NCBI RefSeq assembly: GCF_004296335.1
Contig: NZ_SGIU01000001.1
Span: forward strand, 1,403,290 to 1,467,289
DNA from: Flagellimonas allohymeniacidonis
GTDB lineage: Bacteria > Bacteroidota > Bacteroidia > Flavobacteriales > Flavobacteriaceae
Direction of reading: 5' to 3'
Length of the DNA stretch: 64,000 bases
Shown piece after piece: positions 60,377 through 64,000 of the stretch (positions are counted from its first letter, which is position 1; each line of letters opens with the position of its first letter). A program made the translations under genes and the position numbers. Below the pieces are notes generated by a model. It worked only from the letters and a program-made list of their open reading frames with translations, did not search any database and had not been told where the DNA came from.

Positions 60377-60952
60377 TTATTCCACAGGGTTTTTGCGAAT
60401 CTCACTTAGATACTCCGGAGTAATGTTCAAGTAGGAGGCTATCATGTATTGAGGCACTCTTTGGGCAAAGTTTGGAATGGCGCGGACCAATGCATAGTAT
60501 CTTTCCCGACTTGACTGCTTCATGTAGATTTCGTTTTTCCGCAATTGGGCGATCAAAGTGTTTTCGGCAATCAATCGAAATACCCGCTCCAATTTGGGTA
60601 TCTTTTTAAACAACTCTGGCTCATCTTCCTTGGAAAGGGCCAATAGTTCAGTGGGTTCAATAGCTTGTATGGAGTTTAAGGAAGGAATTTGGTTGATATA
60701 ACTATCGTATTCCGTGATCCACCAGTTTTCTATGGCAAATAAATTGGTCTCTTCCACACCTTTTGAATTGGTATGATAAATTCTGAGGATTCCATTCAAT
60801 ATAAAATAGCGGTGCCCACAGGTTTTGCCCTGTTCCAATACCAATGCCCTTCGTCCATATTTTTGTGGCGTCAAAAAACCGGAAATCAAGGCCAATTCTT
60901 CCTCTTGAAATGTTTCATACCGACCGAGGTATGCGGCCAATTGATCGTTCAT
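60377..60952 (-). CDS. Crp/Fnr family transcriptional regulator
   Basis: A 191-residue regulator with an N-terminal cyclic-nucleotide-like barrel (YGRRALVLEQGKTCGHRYFILNGILRIYH) and a C-terminal winged helix (VPQYMIASYLNITPEYLSEIRK). The barrel lacks the cAMP-binding G-E-x-x-x-x-R-S-A-T signature, so cAMP is unlikely. An exact -7 box (minus strand, 60964-60957) lies only 5 bases before the ATG, so the mRNA may be leaderless. It is divergent from a second Crp/Fnr gene 88 bases away. Confidence 0.9.
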   Translation of the reverse strand: MNDQLAAYLGRYETFQEEELALISGFLTPQKYGRRALVLEQGKTCGHRYFILNGILRIYHTNSKGVEETNLFAIENWWITEYDSYINQIPSLNSIQAIEPTELLALSKEDEPELFKKIPKLERVFRLIAENTLIAQLRKNEIYMKQSSRERYYALVRAIPNFAQRVPQYMIASYLNITPEYLSEIRKNPVE

Positions 60953-60956
60953 GGTT

Positions 60957-61007
60957 CAAAAGTAAAAGGTTCAGGCATGTTCACGATGTTTCTAAACCGT
61001 ATTTTTG
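60957..61007. promoter_or_regulatory. Divergent promoters of the two Crp/Fnr genes
   Basis: Minus-strand -7 TACTTTTG (60964-60957) and plus-strand -7 TATTTTTG (61000-61007), both exact, within 51 bases. Sharing so little DNA makes mutual control likely. Confidence 0.6.
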
Positions 61008-61040
61008 TGATTAAAGCTCATTTTTCAATTAAGTACCCAT

Positions 61041-61601
61041 TTGAAAGCGTTTTTTACCAAAATCCATCCGGTTGAAGATGAAATCCTAGAGGAATATCTC
61101 TCCCATTGGTCACCACATTCCACTTCAAAAAAGACCATTCTAACACATCCGGGGAAGACCGAAACTTACATCTACTATGTTAAGCATGGCATTCAAAAAT
61201 CCTATTATCTCAATGAGGACAAAGAACATATTATGTTCTTCGCCTATAGTCCCTCTTTTTCGGGAGTTGTGGAATCCTTCCTGACACAGACCCCTTCCAA
61301 ATACTATTTGGAGACCATTACAGATAGTGAGTTCATGAGGCTTTCCTATGCCAAACATCAAGAGCTGATTCAAAAACACAGGTCTCTGGAAACCCTGTTT
61401 CGAAAAATCACGGAGCAATTTCTAGTAGGCATTATTGAACGGCATCACCAACTCATGGCTTTTAATGCAGAAACACGGTTCACCCAATTTGCCAAAAGAA
61501 GTCCTCACCTTTTCCAATTGGTACCCCAAAAAGATATTGCCTCTTACCTGCGCATCGACCCCACGAATTTTAGCAAAATGATGAATTCTATCAAAATTTA
61601 A
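61041..61601 (+). CDS. Crp/Fnr family transcriptional regulator
   Basis: A 186-residue regulator related in plan to its divergent neighbour: cyclic-nucleotide-like barrel (TILTHPGKTETYIYYVKHGIQKSYYLNEDKEHIMFFAYSPSF) and a C-terminal helix-turn-helix (VPQKDIASYLRIDPTNFSKMMN). No cAMP signature is seen. The start is TTG at 61041, 33 bases after a -7 box; no earlier ATG is possible. The downstream gene at 61677 may be a target. Confidence 0.88.
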   Translation: MKAFFTKIHPVEDEILEEYLSHWSPHSTSKKTILTHPGKTETYIYYVKHGIQKSYYLNEDKEHIMFFAYSPSFSGVVESFLTQTPSKYYLETITDSEFMRLSYAKHQELIQKHRSLETLFRKITEQFLVGIIERHHQLMAFNAETRFTQFAKRSPHLFQLVPQKDIASYLRIDPTNFSKMMNSIKI

Positions 61602-61676
61602 ATCTTGGTTTTTACCAAGATTTGCCCAATCACTTTTCTTGAATTTTGCCTCGTAGAAATCCTAATTCCGCGAACC

Positions 61677-62129
61677 ATGAAACTATTTACCACTTTTTTG
61701 GGATGCTTGGCGATCTTTATCACCACCAATCTCTATTCACAAACAAATCCAAATAAGATTATGACAAATCAAGAAACGGTACAGAAATTTTTAGAGGGCT
61801 TTAATGACCCTGACATGATTCATGAATCATTGGCGCTTTTATCTGATGATTATCACTTTAAAAATCCAATGGTGGAGTTGACCACCAAATCAGCTTTTAT
61901 CGGGTTGGCGCAACAGATTGGTTCTGTTTTAACTGGGGTCGACATTCTTCATATCACCGATAACGGTAATTGGATTGCCTTGATGTATGAATTCAAATCG
62001 TCCATCGCAGGGCTTGAAGTAAATCTCGCCACAGAATGGTTTCGCTTGGAAAACGGAATCATCAAGGAATCCATTCTTATCTATGATGCCACAAAATGGC
62101 GGGCTCTGTATGCCCAAATGGAGAATTGA
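61677..62129 (+). CDS. Exported SnoaL/NTF2-like protein
   Basis: A 150-residue protein. The ATG at 61677 opens a signal peptide (M-K-L-F-T-T-F-L-G-C-L-A-I-F-I-T-T-N-L-Y-S-Q). The mature part has an NTF2-like cone fold: FLEGFNDPDMIHESLALLSDDYHFKNP, ALMYEFKSSIAGLEVNLATEWFRLENGIIKESILIYD. Such proteins bind or isomerise small molecules; the substrate is unknown. It follows the Crp/Fnr gene by 75 bases with a GAATTTTG near-promoter between. Confidence 0.82.
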   Translation: MKLFTTFLGCLAIFITTNLYSQTNPNKIMTNQETVQKFLEGFNDPDMIHESLALLSDDYHFKNPMVELTTKSAFIGLAQQIGSVLTGVDILHITDNGNWIALMYEFKSSIAGLEVNLATEWFRLENGIIKESILIYDATKWRALYAQMEN

Positions 62130-62143
62130 CCTTGGTGCAAATA

Positions 62144-62172
62144 AAAAGTTGGGCTTAAGGCCCAACTTTCCA
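62144..62172. terminator. Bidirectional terminator
   Basis: AAGTTGGGC (62146-62154) pairs with GCCCAACTT (62160-62168), 5-base loop. The T-run is good on the minus strand (CTTTTTATTTG) and weak on the plus strand. It lies between two converging genes. Confidence 0.82.
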
Positions 62173-62204
62173 ATCAATCAAAAAAACGAATTATTCACCT
62201 TGGT

Positions 62205-62675
62205 TTATCTAAGTTCCTTGAACTCTTCAACGGTGAAAAAGTCTTGATCATCATTGTTGATGAAATAAATTCCTTCCCTTGCAAAATATTGCATGGTTTT
62301 ATCATCAACCTTTACTGCAAATCCCTTTTCTGTTGCGACAAGTTCAAATGTGTCGGTAAGGGACTTCCTGTATTTCAGCACAAAGTATTGTTCGTGCTCA
62401 TTATCATTGTCCGTATCAACCGCAATTAGTTTAGTTACTTTGGCCGCTGATGTCTCGCGGTCTTGGTTGATTTTTCCCTTGTCTTCAGCACTTAGTGTTA
62501 CGGGGTATTTTCGATGCTCCAAAACCTTTACATTGTATTCGGTCTGGGTTCCATCGGTTTCAATCGTGAATGTTTTGTGCAGGGTTGCATCCATGGTTCC
62601 TTGAGAGTTTTCTTGTGCCGGGAGCACTGATATAGAGAGTAGCGCAATGCTAAAAAAGCTTAATAAATTTTTCAT
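62205..62675 (-). CDS. Exported hypothetical protein
   Basis: A 156-residue protein with a signal peptide (about 1-21, LLSFFSIALLSISVLPAQ). The mature part is polar and acidic, with KTFTIETDGTQTEYNVKVLEH, DTDNDNEHEQYFVLKYRKS and TEKGFAVKVDDKTMQYF. It might be a small beta-sandwich; no family is recognised. D-T-D-N-D-N could bind calcium, which is a guess. It lies downstream of dps on the same strand. Confidence 0.75.
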   Translation of the reverse strand: MKNLLSFFSIALLSISVLPAQENSQGTMDATLHKTFTIETDGTQTEYNVKVLEHRKYPVTLSAEDKGKINQDRETSAAKVTKLIAVDTDNDNEHEQYFVLKYRKSLTDTFELVATEKGFAVKVDDKTMQYFAREGIYFINNDDQDFFTVEEFKELR

Positions 62676-62721
62676 TTGTGTTGTTTTATAGTTCGTAAAT
62701 CTTTTTCTGTTTGCCTCAATC

Positions 62722-63231
62722 CTATTTCAAATAGGAAGTGAACATCCAATTTCTCTTCTCCAAGGCTCTTAGGAAGTCTGTCAACATCTGTTCCGTAGCT
62801 ATATCTCCTGTGTCTAAGGATGCGCCAATGGCTGACATCATATTATCATGGAGAATTCCAAAGTCTTTAAGTACTTCCCTTACCATTTCAATGGCCGTAA
62901 AACCTTTTTCGGTTTCTTCAATTTCGGAAAGCTCTAAGGTCTTTTTCAGTGTGAAATTGGGTTTGACGCCAAAGACGCGAATTCGTTCGGCTACAATATC
63001 AATGTTTTCTTTGACCGTATTGTATTCGTTTTCAAATTCTTCATGCAATTCAAAAAATTCTGGTCCCTCAATATTCCAATGAAAATTTCTCAACTTGTTA
63101 TAAAACACTTGGTAATTGGCCAACAAGGTGTTTAGGTTGACTACAATTTCCGCAGTTTCCAAATAGGTGAAACCTAATTTTTTAAATTCCTTATTTCTTT
63201 TGATATTGTTTTGTTCTTTAATGATTTCCAT
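62722..63231 (-). CDS. dps: Dps family DNA starvation/stationary phase protection protein
   Basis: A 169-residue ferritin-like protein that forms 12-mers, oxidises iron with peroxide and protects DNA. The intersubunit ferroxidase site is visible: N-F-H-W-N-I-E-G (His near 50) and H-E-E-F-E-N-E-Y-N (E near 66) with D-I-V-A-E-R-I-R. The basic N-terminus (KEQNNIKRNKEFKK) may bind DNA. A palindromic AGAGAAA/TTTCTCT (63280-63296) lies upstream and might regulate it. Confidence 0.93.
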   Translation of the reverse strand: MEIIKEQNNIKRNKEFKKLGFTYLETAEIVVNLNTLLANYQVFYNKLRNFHWNIEGPEFFELHEEFENEYNTVKENIDIVAERIRVFGVKPNFTLKKTLELSEIEETEKGFTAIEMVREVLKDFGILHDNMMSAIGASLDTGDIATEQMLTDFLRALEKRNWMFTSYLK

Positions 63232-63543
63232 TTTTTATTCTTTTAATTCTGTTTAATATTGATGTACTCGAAAAGCAACAGAGAAAAAATTTCTCTTTTT
63301 TCAGATACTTATTTCTTATTTTTTTGAAAGGTGGGATGATAATCCCTATGGAAAACTGTAGCCAATTACTTGGCTTAGAACACTAAAACTTTGAAGTATG
63401 ATTCATAATGTTTCATATCTTTAATATACAGATATATTGCAGAATTTCAAGTATTTAACAGGGTTTAACATAATTAGGCCTGGTTTAAGATTATTTTGAG
63501 AAATCTCAAAGAAGCCAACAACATTCAATGATCTAAAAACATA
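63232..63543. other. Intergenic region between dps and corA
   Basis: No gene is supported in these 312 bases. The palindrome AGAGAAA-AAA-TTTCTCT (63280-63296), followed on the plus strand by TTTTTT, looks like a terminator or operator, but no plus-strand gene precedes it. The remainder is AT-rich and holds the divergent promoters; no exact -7 box was found. Confidence 0.4.
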
Positions 63544-64000
63544 ATGGCCAAGGACTTTATAAATTCTACCTCCCTCATACGATATTCTCCCAAAGACTAT
63601 GAGAACACCAAAATTGACACAATAGAGTCCCTTAATTTCAAAGATAAAAATGGGCATATCAGATGGTTCAACACATATGGAACCCAATATGCCGAAGTAT
63701 TTTCGACTGTAATACAAAACAATGAACTGGACGATTTTCTAATTCGGCTTTTACGGGAAAAAGTCCAAACCAACCGTGTAATTGAATTGGATGGCCATTT
63801 ATTTGTTGCAATACAGGTACTTAAGACAGAAAGAAACCAATTGGACTATGAACAAATGTTTTTTATTGGCTCATCTGGTTTCGTATGGAGTATTCAAGAG
63901 AAGTTGGGCGATTATTTTGATTGGATCAGGGAAAGACTTGAAAACGGAAAGGGTATCGCCCGACGTAAAAAAGCGGATTATTTGTTATTTCTGCTCTTAG
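63544..64000 (+). CDS. corA: Magnesium/cobalt transporter CorA, N-terminal part
   Basis: The frame from the ATG at 63544 stays open to the window end (152 residues visible). The sequence MAKDFINSTSLIRYSP, then NNELDDFLIRLLREKVQTNRVIELDGHLFVAIQVLK, LDYEQMFFIGSSGFVWSIQE and LENGKGIARRKKADYLLFLLL is the cytoplasmic domain of a CorA channel; the two C-terminal helices with the G-M-N motif lie beyond the window. It imports Mg2+ as a pentamer. The gene is divergent from dps. Confidence 0.93.
   Translation, partial: MAKDFINSTSLIRYSPKDYENTKIDTIESLNFKDKNGHIRWFNTYGTQYAEVFSTVIQNNELDDFLIRLLREKVQTNRVIELDGHLFVAIQVLKTERNQLDYEQMFFIGSSGFVWSIQEKLGDYFDWIRERLENGKGIARRKKADYLLFLLL

Noticed and set aside
63421..63717. 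Minus-strand frame at the right end
   Set aside because: It lies antisense to the clearly coding corA start; a short plus-strand frame at 63782 is likewise a shadow of corA.

Overview
The window looks like chromosome from a marine member of the Flavobacteriaceae (Bacteroidota). I infer this from AT-rich coding sequence, promoters of the Bacteroidota form TAnnTTTG, lineage-typical families (DUF4197, DUF4920, DUF1684, DUF885, DUF3570/DUF4266, a cyclophilin-FKBP fusion, glutamine synthetase types II and III) and almost no reliance on Shine-Dalgarno sites. A genus near Muricauda/Flagellimonas is a guess. No insertion sequence, prophage or CRISPR array is visible, so this is mostly core genome with a more accessory right end.

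Layout. 1-8 kb: end of an M14-type peptidase, a run of small redox and metabolic enzymes, a peroxiredoxin, an AraC/SDR pair, a cold-shock protein, two previously unlisted micro membrane proteins and a two-domain prolyl isomerase. 8-20 kb: a MarR regulator with its target hydrolase, M28 peptidase, PPK2, an NtrC-type regulator without a DNA-binding domain, an MscS channel, an ABC-2 exporter, and dnaJ-grpE. 20-31 kb: mnmD, ilvE, a third micro membrane protein beside crcB, the nitrogen operon glnK-amtB-porin, lipoproteins and an Lrp regulator. 31-47 kb: isobutyryl-CoA mutase icmF, purU, a membrane-bound AraC regulator, pyrF-prfA, and a Rieske-thioredoxin-ApbE-DUF4266-DUF3570 operon followed upstream by purM. 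47-51 kb: divergent type III and type II glutamine synthetases. 51-56 kb: a Ca/Na antiporter, a long regulatory intergenic region, a DUF885 peptidase, apt, and tRNA-Arg with a duplicated 3' end. 56-64 kb: stress and oxidoreductase genes with local regulators (Ada-like, TetR, two Crp/Fnr), Dps, and the start of corA at the window edge.

How it works together. Nitrogen assimilation is the clearest theme: glnK-amtB-porin and the divergent glutamine synthetases, 25 kb apart, share an upstream arrangement (CCC-n9-TAGGGGT and TACCCC) at nearly identical distances from their -7 boxes, suggesting one unidentified regulator. A second inferred regulon is defined by TTGTA-y-r-T-r-CAA palindromes at marR, at the adjacent hydrolase and twice at an NmrA-like gene near 58 kb. 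A third is a TetR regulator with matching TAGAC-n2-GTCT(A) sites at its own promoter and at the SDR gene downstream.
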